Below are positions 1 to 9,367 of a DNA stretch of 64,000 nucleotides, piece by piece. Each line of letters opens with the position of its first letter. The first letter of the stretch is position 1. The stretch covers positions 42,997,270 to 43,061,269 of the forward strand of contig NC_086375.1 in NCBI RefSeq assembly GCF_036588685.1. Reading direction: 5' to 3'. Origin of the DNA: Mytilus trossulus (taxonomy: Eukaryota > Mollusca > Bivalvia > Mytilida > Mytilidae). The position numbers and the translations under genes are program-made. The notes under the pieces were generated by a model. That model was not told where the DNA came from and ran no database searches. It was given only the letters and a program-made list of their open reading frames with translations.

Positions 1-1124
1 AAATTTATTCGTTTTGTTTGTGTGTGTAACCAAAAGTCTTTAATCAATGACAATATATCTTAAAACTGTAGCCGTTCAAACGATGTATTATCGTTTTTGT
101 TGAATTGATAGTATGTCGTGTTCTACGAAGTAATTACTTCCGCAGCAGAATCACTGGGTGAATTATTCACCAAATATAAAGTCACCACAAAAATATCATT
201 TCTTTAACTTAAGTCGTATTGTGATTAAATAATTTTTCTTTTATTTCATATTTGGCACCACGTGGCGGCTACGCCGTCTCGAAATTCAACAATTTCTAAC
301 TATTTACAATTTTTTTATTAATTTTTTTTTTAGTATTATCCATATATCTCTCTTTGCCTATTATACATATATAAAATACCAACTTTAATATCCACTATAG
401 TAATTCAACTTGATTTTCAAAATACTTCTCTCTGTATTGTAATTATACACGTCTGTTCACTTGCAGCTCAAATTTAAAAAGAACGCTAACGTCAAATTGA
501 CGTCACCACTATACATCTTATCGACAACATATGAATTTATAAAGGAAAGCACTGCAACGGACGAGATTAAAACTTACCACTAGAATAACCGAATTTATGT
601 ATATTACATAAATTCTATTGTGTTGTTGTGTTATTGTTAAACAGTTTGTACTCTTGTCTTTCATTTTCGCTAAAACGCTTTGTCTATTTGCCTTTAAGAG
701 TTTCTTTAATACATATGACGTGGTTAGGTACTTACACATCCCGTCTTATGTAGTTAGTTTAAATATTCGTCTTTGTTACATATTAGAACACAAAATCTGC
801 TATACCAGAAAGACATATCACTATCCTAAATAAGCTTGGATGTCCCATCATTGTCTGAACGCAGTCTCAACAGAGTCCCATTGATCCGGAATGAAGAGCA
901 TTAAGAACAAGACACTTTTTGAACAATTCCTGATTGTTGCTTTGATTACTTATTTGTTAATAAAAAAAAATCATAATTGTCCAGTTCAACGTCTAAAGTC
1001 CATATTTATCCGATTGTTTTAAGAAGTGTTTTTGTGGGAAGGATGATTACAAAAATTCTGAATGTAACGCAGTCTGTGCTTTTGTTAGATTCCTATTTCT
1101 ATTTGTATCCTTCTAATTAATTAA
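1..1124. other. Intergenic, no gene seen
   Basis: AT-rich sequence with only short open frames that lack codon structure or recognisable domains. A CRE-like palindrome TGACGTCA lies near 498. Nothing else could be supported. Confidence 0.5.
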
Positions 1125-1499
1125 GCCTTTTTCGACTGACTTTTATAGTTGGTTCTTATGCTGTACTGTTACACTACTGTCCCATTATAGGGGAGGGTTG
1201 GGATCCTTATAACATGTTCAACCCCGCGACATTCTGTATGTATGTGCCTGTCCCAAGTCAGAAGCCTGTAATTCAGGGGTAGTCGTTTGTTAATGTGTAA
1301 CATATTTAATTTTCGGTCATTTTTTGTACATGAATAGGTCTAGTTTGAATTGTTTTACATTTGTAATTTCCGGGCCTTTTATAGCTTAGTATGCGCTTTG
1401 CTCACTGTTGAAGGTCGAACGATCGTTGTTAATTTCTGTGTTATTTGGTCTCTTTCGGATAGTTGTCTTATTTGCAATTATATCACATCTTCTTTTTTC
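1125..1499 (-). repeat. R2 interspersed repeat, diverged, reverse orientation
   Basis: This is the reverse complement of the R2 repeat seen at 32355 and 39321. It carries the block for 'GGGAGGGTTGGGATCC', the 'CCTGTCCCAAGTCAG' block, the 'GTTGAAGG' block and ends at 'CACATCTTCTTTTTT'. Several indels show it is an old copy. Confidence 0.75.
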
Positions 1500-2426
1500 T
1501 CATTAGAGATCAAACCGTATCGTTCAATTTTTTTTACTACATATTTTTTTCATATTTTAGCTAATTCCCCAAATGTTTAAGAAATGAGAAAAAGCGTTGT
1601 TAAAGTTGTTAAAAATGTCTGTTTTTTCAAAAGTTCCCGGATGTTGATCTTTAATTGTATCCATTTAAAACTGTATAAAATCGAATACCAAATAACATAC
1701 ATTATCATACCTAATTCTACCTAACCCCTCATATAAAAATACCCTGAGGCAAACATTTAGGTAAACAGACACAGCCAATTCAAATTAAGACTTTCTTTTT
1801 TTTCTAAAAGTACACTTCTAAAATTTTAAAACCAAAGGCAACTGATGCAATATCATAATGCCTTTGTACTTAAAGAATAGTGTACTCTTAAAGATAAAAA
1901 AAAAAAAGCTCAAAATAACCTGTAATAAAGATACAGGACATACATTTTCATTCATAAACAAAAAGTTAATTTATATTTACCTACTTACTTAGTCAATATT
2001 CAAATCGCAACTTACAAACACAACAATAAAAGCCCGATGCAAAAAGCTAAGAAAGTAAATTTTATGATTTGGTAAAGTAAAAGGTTTAAAAAAAATGACT
2101 AATTTGTGAATGCATTATTGTTATTATATTATGTTATTCTTTTATGTTTTAATTCTATTAACTAGACTTCAAACTTTAATGTTAGATATATAGATATTCT
2201 TTTGAAGTGAGTGCATGAATTCATACACTTACACGTATTGGTCACTGACGAATGTATTCGGTTAAACTCGATTGTTTATTACTTTACAGGATTTGATTTT
2301 TTTTTTACCGTTCCTGTTCTTTCATTGGTGGGTAAAAGTTGCAACTATACCTAAGATATCAATTAAGATAAGACATCACTTAAATGATTAAACCGCGCTT
2401 ATTAATTTACACTTTTATGTTTTTCC
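1500..2426. other. Upstream region and probable 5' UTR intron of the TLR gene
   Basis: No open frame of note. The stretch ends in a pyrimidine-rich tract and AG at 2427-2428 just ahead of the TLR start codon, so at least the right part is probably an intron in the 5' UTR. The first non-coding exon and promoter could not be located. Confidence 0.45.
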
Positions 2427-2428
2427 AG
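2421..2428 (+). other. Probable 3' splice site in TLR 5' UTR
   Basis: The sequence TTTTCCAG lies 13 bases before the start codon at 2442. Many invertebrate TLR genes have an intron in the 5' UTR and an uninterrupted coding exon, which fits this layout. It is inferred from sequence only. Confidence 0.5.
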
Positions 2429-2441
2429 ACAAATAGGGAAA

Positions 2442-5400
2442 ATGCGACACACTATGACGATGTTGCTCACAACAATGACCCTTTCTGTTTTCGTGGAGTC
2501 AGAAAGATATTTGACATGTGACTACAAAACTTATTTAAATAACAAACCTGATTCAGAGTATTGGACGTCTTGGAATAGTTCCGATCATGGACGTATGGAT
2601 TTTATATCAGTACATATTAACCTGTCTAATATGGAATGTGTTTTGAATCCTGCAGTCATAACGGATGAGTTTATAAAACATCATGTTTTCCAAGGTGTAA
2701 CATGGATGTTTTACTGTTTTGGTAATACAAAGATACATTTTACGTACCCTACAGAAGTAATTGTTCCTAGTAATACTTCTGGAAGTGTTTATATAGTGAA
2801 TTGTACGTTTGATGAACGTCAAATAAATGTTTTGCTTGAGTTAACAAATGCTAGATATTTGTTTCTCCAGAACAACTTGCTTCCAAAGTTGAACATGGCA
2901 ATGCAGATTCAGCATTTGCCTTTGGCTTTTTATAAATTGAAAGGTATTTTGATTTTTTATGTCAAGGAAAATATTCAGGAAACTTTAGGGCGTCTTTTTA
3001 ACTTTCAAACTTCATTTCCTGAAATGAGAGAGTTTTTCCTGTCTGTGTGTACAAGTGGAACAGTAAATTTGACATATATACAAAACAAATTTCCAAATTT
3101 AACATTTCTTTCTGTAACTAATTGTAGTATAGTAAACCCTGTTGAACTGAATTTTTTCCACTCAGAGAAGACAAGTAAAAACTCACTGTGGAAACCTGGT
3201 TTGTATGAAAGTGTAGTTCAAAAGTATTTGATGATTTATCACACAAAAATACCTGATTATCAAGAATCTAGAGGGATAGAACTGCGATCAAATTCATTGC
3301 AAGATTCTGAAAAGATTCGTATTTCAGGTTATGTGAACTATGTTAAGATAACAAATAATTGTTTACCTAAAATAACAGCAAATATTTTAGTTGACGCAAA
3401 CAGAATACAAGTCATAATCTTTACTCAGAACAGTATCATGGAAATTGAAAATGCAACATTTAAGGGTCAATTTATTGTTGAGCATCTCGATTTAAGCAAA
3501 AATTTGCTACATTCACTACCACATGAAATTTTCTTTGACACGCACAAATTAAAGTATCTTAGTATTGCTTATAACAAGCTTGAAATGCTACCAAAAAATA
3601 TTTTTTCTACACTCAACCAACTTGATACTTTAGATTTGGAAGGAAACAGAATAACTAATATTATGGAATCTCATCTTCCCATGAACGGCTACGCATTAAC
3701 CTATATAAACCTTAACTTAAATGCATTCATTGATTTACCAGTGTCAATATTTTATATAAGAGGATTAAAGAAAGTGGATTTAAAATACACCAACATTACA
3801 TTTTCTGGACTTTTGAAAGTTTTAGAAAGTATAGATGACCTTCTGCTTATTCCTAGTATTTCTACAGGAACAGACTTTACCTACGGTGCAACCCTATATT
3901 CCTTGCCTCCGAAAAACTCAGAATATGTTTGGAAAATAGTCGATTTAACAGGATCTAAAGTATCTGGTTTTGATTGGGCGGAAGCACTGGCGGACGACAA
4001 AACAGAATCTAGTCTCCACAAAACTAGAAATCTTATAATTGTGTTATCTTACTTTCGCTTTGTTTTAACAGATAATCCAATATCGTGCTTTTCTAATGAT
4101 ATAAATTTACTTGTAATGCTGATAAATATTTATCAGGAGTACGGTATTTTTTCTGGGGATGAATACTTTTTTAAAGAATGGTTCTGTGATTATCCTATTG
4201 AGTTTCGAGGAAGATCAATTTTTGATATCAAACCAAACGAAACGTACTTTCAGATATCGGTGAATATGTGTCCAGCTCATTGTGTGTGTTTCTTGCGATT
4301 TTATCAGAGTGTTACAATAGTTGACTGTAGAAATTCCAATTTGTCAACCCTCCCATCTACATTACCGACAGGTGTGGTTGATTTGTGGTTACAAAACAAT
4401 AACATATCAATTCTAGATTGCCGAATATATTTCAACAATGTCAGACAACTTTTCATAACCAATAATAGCTTAACTGAGATAGAAGATTGTGTATTTAGTA
4501 AAATGACAAAATTAGAATACTTGAAAGTGGACCACAATTTACTCAGTTATTTTCCGCAAAATATCGACTTTCTTGATTTAGATGTGATATATATAGACCA
4601 TAATCCTTTACTTTGTGACTGCAATTCACTATGGCTCAAGCATTGGATGTTGAAAAATATTCTTACACTCCGAAGGCTCAAAGATATAACATGTAGAAGT
4701 ACGAATGGAATAGAAAAGTTTTTGAAAGTTCCGGACAAGAGATTTATATGCATAAAAAGTGATGAAAACAACAGGTACTCATCGGAAATTTTAGGTGCAG
4801 TATTTGGTATGGCAGCAATGTGTTTGCTTACTTTAGCTATCGTTTTTAGGAATGCAATAAAAGTATTATTATATGTTAAGTGTGGCTTCCATCCTTTTGA
4901 TCATAAAACTTGCGAAGACTACGAAACAATTGATATTACTTTCATTTACTCGAAGGAGTTTGAACGTTTTATATTTGAGAAGTCGAAAGTTCTTACTGAA
5001 TGTAACATTTGTTACTCGAATAAAGATTTCATCCCTGGATATTCATGGGATGCTAATATAAGAAACGCAGTATATCATAGTAAATGCGTATTTATTTTAC
5101 TGACAAATGACCTTGATGTTACTATCATAAATTCAACTTATGCGGCATGCGAACATAAACTGAAAAGAAGATTGGATTTTCTCATCGGGTTTCCAATGGC
5201 AGATACAAGAGTCGACGGAATGGAAATCGTCGAAGATTTGAAAAGGTATTTTAAACTACATCAGAAGTTAAAATCTGATAGCTTACTGTTTTGGGCGAAC
5301 CTTAAATATAGACTTTCTTCGTACAAAATACCTTACCATAGAGAAAACAATATTGAACTAAGATCGAACATTAAAGAAAGTATATTTGGTATAAGCAATG

Positions 5401-6098
5401 TAAGTGATACTGAAAGCAGTTTTGATGTATTCGTAAGCTATTCTGATGAAGATCAACATTATTCTGAAAACAAATTGATAAAGAAGTTAAGAGAAATTGA
5501 AAACTTTAAGGTAATTTCTGTTGATCAAATTCGGCCTGGATCATCTGTGTTTTGTAGTGTTGAAACATGCGTAGATAAAGCAAGACACACTATTTTTGTT
5601 GCATCTAACTATAACAGTGTCAAGCAGGGAATACAACTAGTATTTGATAGGGCATTTGCAAAACAAAAACCTTTATCTGGAGATGACAGGCCTGAACATC
5701 AAGAATCATCTTTCAAAGAAACAGGAAAAAGAAGGAAATCACTTACAGTTGACCATCCTGAAGAACGAAAACGTGCATTTAGAATGGCGCGAATTAAGAC
5801 TGATGAAAAAGGTTACAATCATCTTATAGTCGTTTTTCGAGGAAGGAAAAATAGGATTAAAATGGACCAAGACTTTGAACACTATTTTCAAAAGTACATA
5901 TTTTTGGAACACGTGGAGGAAGATGAAACGGAAGACATAGACTTTTGGAAACGATTGCAAATAGCTCTTAAATCCAGACCGATTGCTAATTGTGCTTCCC
6001 TAGATATTGTCCTGGAAGACGACACTGATGAAGGTTTTAGAATCATCCAACAACACGAGAAAACAATATCAGTTGCTGACAATGCACAATTGATATAA
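2442..6098 (+). CDS. Toll-like receptor with two TIR domains (twin-TIR TLR)
   Basis: Innate immune transmembrane receptor of 1218 residues in one uninterrupted coding exon. Residues 1 to about 20 form a signal peptide. The ectodomain (about 21-780) holds leucine-rich repeats, an internal cysteine-rich LRR cap (NPISC... W-C-DYP near 545-590), a CPAHCVC LRR N-cap at 610-616, further LRRs, and a second LRR C-cap starting NPLLCDC at 721. This two-cluster arrangement is that of protostome multiple-cysteine-cluster TLRs. A hydrophobic segment at about 783-805 is the membrane span. TIR1 (about 828-965) has a KDFIPG BB-loop and an FW box at 950-951. TIR2 (about 993-1180) has FDVFVSYS box 1, an IRPG loop, and FW at 1168-1169. 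TIR2 carries a charged insert of about 50 residues (1074-1124). Twin-TIR TLRs are known from bivalves. The ligand is unknown. A start at 2442 puts the signal peptide first. Confidence 0.95.
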   Translation: MRHTMTMLLTTMTLSVFVESERYLTCDYKTYLNNKPDSEYWTSWNSSDHGRMDFISVHINLSNMECVLNPAVITDEFIKHHVFQGVTWMFYCFGNTKIHFTYPTEVIVPSNTSGSVYIVNCTFDERQINVLLELTNARYLFLQNNLLPKLNMAMQIQHLPLAFYKLKGILIFYVKENIQETLGRLFNFQTSFPEMREFFLSVCTSGTVNLTYIQNKFPNLTFLSVTNCSIVNPVELNFFHSEKTSKNSLWKPGLYESVVQKYLMIYHTKIPDYQESRGIELRSNSLQDSEKIRISGYVNYVKITNNCLPKITANILVDANRIQVIIFTQNSIMEIENATFKGQFIVEHLDLSKNLLHSLPHEIFFDTHKLKYLSIAYNKLEMLPKNIFSTLNQLDTLDLEGNRITNIMESHLPMNGYALTYINLNLNAFIDLPVSIFYIRGLKKVDLKYTNITFSGLLKVLESIDDLLLIPSISTGTDFTYGATLYSLPPKNSEYVWKIVDLTGSKVSGFDWAEALADDKTESSLHKTRNLIIVLSYFRFVLTDNPISCFSNDINLLVMLINIYQEYGIFSGDEYFFKEWFCDYPIEFRGRSIFDIKPNETYFQISVNMCPAHCVCFLRFYQSVTIVDCRNSNLSTLPSTLPTGVVDLWLQNNNISILDCRIYFNNVRQLFITNNSLTEIEDCVFSKMTKLEYLKVDHNLLSYFPQNIDFLDLDVIYIDHNPLLCDCNSLWLKHWMLKNILTLRRLKDITCRSTNGIEKFLKVPDKRFICIKSDENNRYSSEILGAVFGMAAMCLLTLAIVFRNAIKVLLYVKCGFHPFDHKTCEDYETIDITFIYSKEFERFIFEKSKVLTECNICYSNKDFIPGYSWDANIRNAVYHSKCVFILLTNDLDVTIINSTYAACEHKLKRRLDFLIGFPMADTRVDGMEIVEDLKRYFKLHQKLKSDSLLFWANLKYRLSSYKIPYHRENNIELRSNIKESIFGISNVSDTESSFDVFVSYSDEDQHYSENKLIKKLREIENFKVISVDQIRPGSSVFCSVETCVDKARHTIFVASNYNSVKQGIQLVFDRAFAKQKPLSGDDRPEHQESSFKETGKRRKSLTVDHPEERKRAFRMARIKTDEKGYNHLIVVFRGRKNRIKMDQDFEHYFQKYIFLEHVEEDETEDIDFWKRLQIALKSRPIANCASLDIVLEDDTDEGFRIIQQHEKTISVADNAQLI

Positions 6099-6306
6099 CT
6101 TAGAATGTATACATAACGCAATTTATAATCAAATAGACTTTTTTTCATTATGAAATAGAAAATATAGAAGTGACCATGATATTTCACATAGATGAGCTTT
6201 TCAATTTTTTCATCATTTTTTCATCAAGGCATATGACAATATTATTTTCTAATTAAGAAATGAGTGTAATATTTTTCTGTCTATGAAGAAATAATATAAA
6301 AAATAT
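6099..6306 (+). other. TLR 3' flank / probable 3' UTR
   Basis: AT-rich sequence following the TLR stop. The nearest plain AATAAA on this strand is at 6627-6632, so the 3' UTR may extend through the hairpin at 6307. The polyadenylation site is not certain. Confidence 0.35.
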
Positions 6307-6361
6307 GGTGCACACTGAATTACCCGCTATATATACGCGGATTATTTTTAAAGTGTGCACC
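6307..6361. repeat. Short inverted repeat (hairpin) in the TLR 3' flank
   Basis: GGTGCACACT at 6307-6316 is the perfect reverse complement of AGTGTGCACC at 6352-6361. A weaker inner pair (CCGC/GCGG) surrounds an alternating TATATATA. It could be a small fold-back element or a structured 3' UTR segment if the TLR transcript runs this far. Confidence 0.6.
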
Positions 6362-6808
6362 CCATTAGTTATGTTATTTTGAATAGACAGTTATTTCATG
6401 TTATTTAATTGTAAATTTCATTTCAATTGGAGTAAACCACAAAACACGATGATTACGTCACGGTCACATGACTAAATTATGTCTATGAGCTGATAAACAG
6501 AACGACACCAGCCAATCAGAAGATATTGCATCAAAAATTAAATCGTTGTGTAAACACATATTTATCAATATATTGGTCATTTATCTTTATACCTTTTTAA
6601 TCTGTGTTATTCTATTCTGCATTCAAAATAAATAGAATAACATTTTCTTTCAAATTCAAAGATTTAACAAAAAGGTCATGGCTAACCGAGGCGAATATGA
6701 GGTGTGACTGGACTTGTTTTACATATTGGGTCAGTGTAAAAGAAAAACAGTGTAATGCCATGGATATTTTTAGTGGGATTGTCGTAATATGAAAGTGTAG
6801 CATCTACA
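6362..6808. other. Intergenic, no gene seen
   Basis: No coding signal. It holds an AATAAA at 6627-6632 that could serve the TLR transcript. Confidence 0.4.
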
Positions 6809-7045
6809 AACTTTTAAAAGAGAGGTGAAGAATACCCAACTCACAAGTCGAAAATAAACTGACTAAAAAAGAAAAACCCAAACAAACAAACAACAGTACA
6901 CAAAAAAACATAGAAAACTTAAGACTGAGCAACATAAACCCCACAAAAAACTGGGGGCACCAATCATGTTGTTCTTGTAAGTACAACCCCGGTGATATGT
7001 CTAACTCGGTAGTTAAATTTGGTTATTAAAGGAGTAATTTATTTG
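6809..7045 (+). repeat. R5 interspersed repeat, diverged
   Basis: Matches in order the R5 copy at 35761: a block on AAAATAAACTGAC, a purine-rich AAAAGAAAAAC block, a block on AACATAGAAAAC, then GTAACTCGGTAG-like sequence near 7000. The match is imperfect, which marks an old insertion. Confidence 0.65.
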
Positions 7046-7380
7046 AGCGCTGATTTTCTAATGATGTAATTTGTCAATCGATCAAAGCAATCACATACTA
7101 TGTCTTTGGAGAGCTACATAGATTAGCTCTGATCGTTATCAAACAGAGATATAGATTAAATTATGTTTTGAAATTATCCGCTTGGAAATAATATTAAAAA
7201 CATCCAAGCTAGACGTCAATGTTTTCGTTTGCAGAATTTCATCAGACATTAACAATGCGACACGCCTCACTTCCTTGACACAGACAAAGTTTGGTGCAAA
7301 TGACATTGTTAAAGCAACCACAACCTTTTGAAATCACTTACATATTCTGGTATAAAGTAAATTTTGCAATTAATCCGAGG
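7046..7380. other. Intergenic, no gene seen
   Basis: AT-rich sequence without coding or repeat structure that I can support. Confidence 0.4.
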
Positions 7381-7903
7381 AAAGGAGTAGGTCATGTATG
7401 GGTCGATTTTGGCCTAAAATTTGAGGATCATCTAACGAAAGTTTTTGGACACTTTTTAAACACTTAGGTGTCTATTTCACTTGATTCGAATAGTTGATGT
7501 GTAAAATTTTAACTGATTTAGTCATTAAAAACGTTCTGATTCAAGCGAAAACATGAAAAATCTATCAAAAATGCCTAAAACATTATGTTTGTTTTGAATT
7601 ATCATCAAATACAACTAACATTTCAATATTATGAATGAACACGAATGCGGACACTTTCATTTTAGACGGAAACCGTCTAAACATTAACCAAAAAGCTAAA
7701 ATTTTTAAGAAATCAGTAATTTAGCATGACTTAATGATGCTAGTACGCGATATTTGTGAATTGTATTGTTAAACAAAGGCCCATATTTATGTAGCAAAAG
7801 CATTTTACTTTCCAAAATATAGTTTGAAGATTACATTTTCACCATTTTGAATAACTGCTATATTTTTGGGGCCAATAGTGGGTCTCACTGAACCTACTCC
7901 TTT
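7381..7903. mobile_element. MITE-like element with terminal inverted repeats
   Basis: The ends are AAAGGAGTAGG (7381-7391) and CCTACTCCTTT (7893-7903), perfect reverse complements. Imperfect pairing continues inward to GGCC on both sides, about 35 bp. There is no internal ORF. A much shorter relative with the same ends lies at 53955-54114, so this is a dispersed non-autonomous family. No clear target duplication was found. Confidence 0.75.
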
Positions 7904-8370
7904 GCCCTTGAAAATAAACACATTATAAATACCAGGATTAAAAATATTGCACGCCTGATGCACGTTCTGTCTTCAAAAGATTCATGAGTTATGCTCATAT
8001 AAAAAATTTACATAGGCCAAATAGTGAAATAAACATTTTGAAAAATATAATGGGTTTCTTCCAGGCCGAATCATCTTGTAATACAGCCTTGCAACAAACA
8101 TTCTACGGCATTTAAATCTAGTAAACAGTTTTCTTCACTAAGATTGACGATGTAGTATCACTTCTTGTAAAAGCATAAAAAAGGTGAAGTTTCCACATGA
8201 AAATGATACCATAAGGTAGTTTGCATGTACAGAGAACACTCTACGGTCATCATTATTGTTGGCAATTGTCACTGTTTGGAAACACAGTTCTTTCTTGCCT
8301 TTTATTGTCGGGAATAAATTCACTCATATAATCTGTATATGAAATAAACTCATCATAGATACCATAATTA
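7904..8370. other. Intergenic, no gene seen
   Basis: No coding sequence recognised. The short frames have no domain-like content. Confidence 0.4.
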
Positions 8371-8646
8371 AGGTGGTACCTAACACTACAGGGAGATAAC
8401 TCTGTAAAGTCAGCTAAACGTTTTAATTACGTTGTATTGTGAAGGGAATATTAAGCTTCTCAATGATCAAAATTGGTGTTTGTCAAATTGCTATATAACC
8501 AGTGTAATTTTTCTGACAAAATGGTTGGTTCAAAATTTTTGAAATTTTTGTATTTTTGTTTAAGGGTCAAAGTAAATACATTGTCCAATTTTTATGAAAA
8601 TTAAACGAGCCAAATTAATTTTAGTGAAAGTGTTGGGTACCACCTT
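8371..8646. mobile_element. Compact MITE with 10 bp perfect termini
   Basis: The ends AGGTGGTACC and GGTACCACCT are perfect reverse complements, and the pairing goes on with TAACACT against AGTGTTG. TTA flanks both sides (left TTA ends at 8370, right TTA starts at 8647), a possible 3 bp target-site duplication. About 276 bp, non-coding inside. Confidence 0.8.
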
Positions 8647-9303
8647 TATTTGTATTTAGGCCAAACACTCGTTTCTTTTAACAAAGACTCCTTAGTGTAC
8701 CTCTGCAGAAGAGACCCCGTAATATCAATGCCCGCAAGATAAAGTGTATTCCCACTATTTTCGACTTGAGAATTGAAATCTTCCTTTGTACCTTTCGTCT
8801 TTCTTTATGTCAGGTTAACAACGAAAGATTGTCATGGAAATAAAACGAGATGAAACTTCAATCAAATAACTATACAAAGCAAAATAAAATTTCAAGAAAG
8901 TTCATTTTCCAGTTATTCAAATACTTCTTTTCGTCTTTAAATGATGAGATACGCTTAGACACATTTGTTGGTTAAATATTTTTATACGTTTTAGCTATTC
9001 ATTATTTGATAGGACCAGTGTCACGACATTGTACGAATGTGGAAATTATTTAACATTTATAATATTATATTAATGAAAGGTATTACAAAAATGATAGAAG
9101 AGATATATCCTTTCCGACGATAATAAAACAGTAAGATTGTAAATAGTAATATTGGTATCGCCTGCAAAACAAAATCAAAAAAAGTAACTAGACTGTTTTG
9201 ATTTCACTTAAACCATATGTACTACAAAATACACTTAATGATTGTTATCGAGAATTTAGTCAGGACCAGGTCATGATAAGGAGAGATAAATATTCCATTT
9301 AAA
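8647..9303 (+). other. Upstream region of gene A
   Basis: No gene. The last 60 bp (GGTCATGATAAGG...ATAAATATT) resemble the sequence just ahead of gene B (GGTCACTGAGATAAAGG...ATAATATT), so part of a shared promoter may lie here. The transcription start was not defined. Confidence 0.35.
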
Positions 9304-9367
9304 ATGGCCGTAAAGCTGTTAAACTTTGTTGTTTTTCTATTTTCTTGTTTTTATTACTGTAACTGTC
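9304..9367 (+). CDS. Gene A exon 1: signal peptide
   Basis: ATG plus 20 codons of a typical secretory leader (MAVKLLNFVVFLFS core), then one base and a GTGAGT donor at 9368. The phase-1 end matches the phase-1 start of the MAM exon at 21073. Confidence 0.65.

Noticed and set aside
5888..6187. 99-codon minus-strand open frame
   Set aside because: Shadow of the TLR C-terminal coding sequence and 3' flank.
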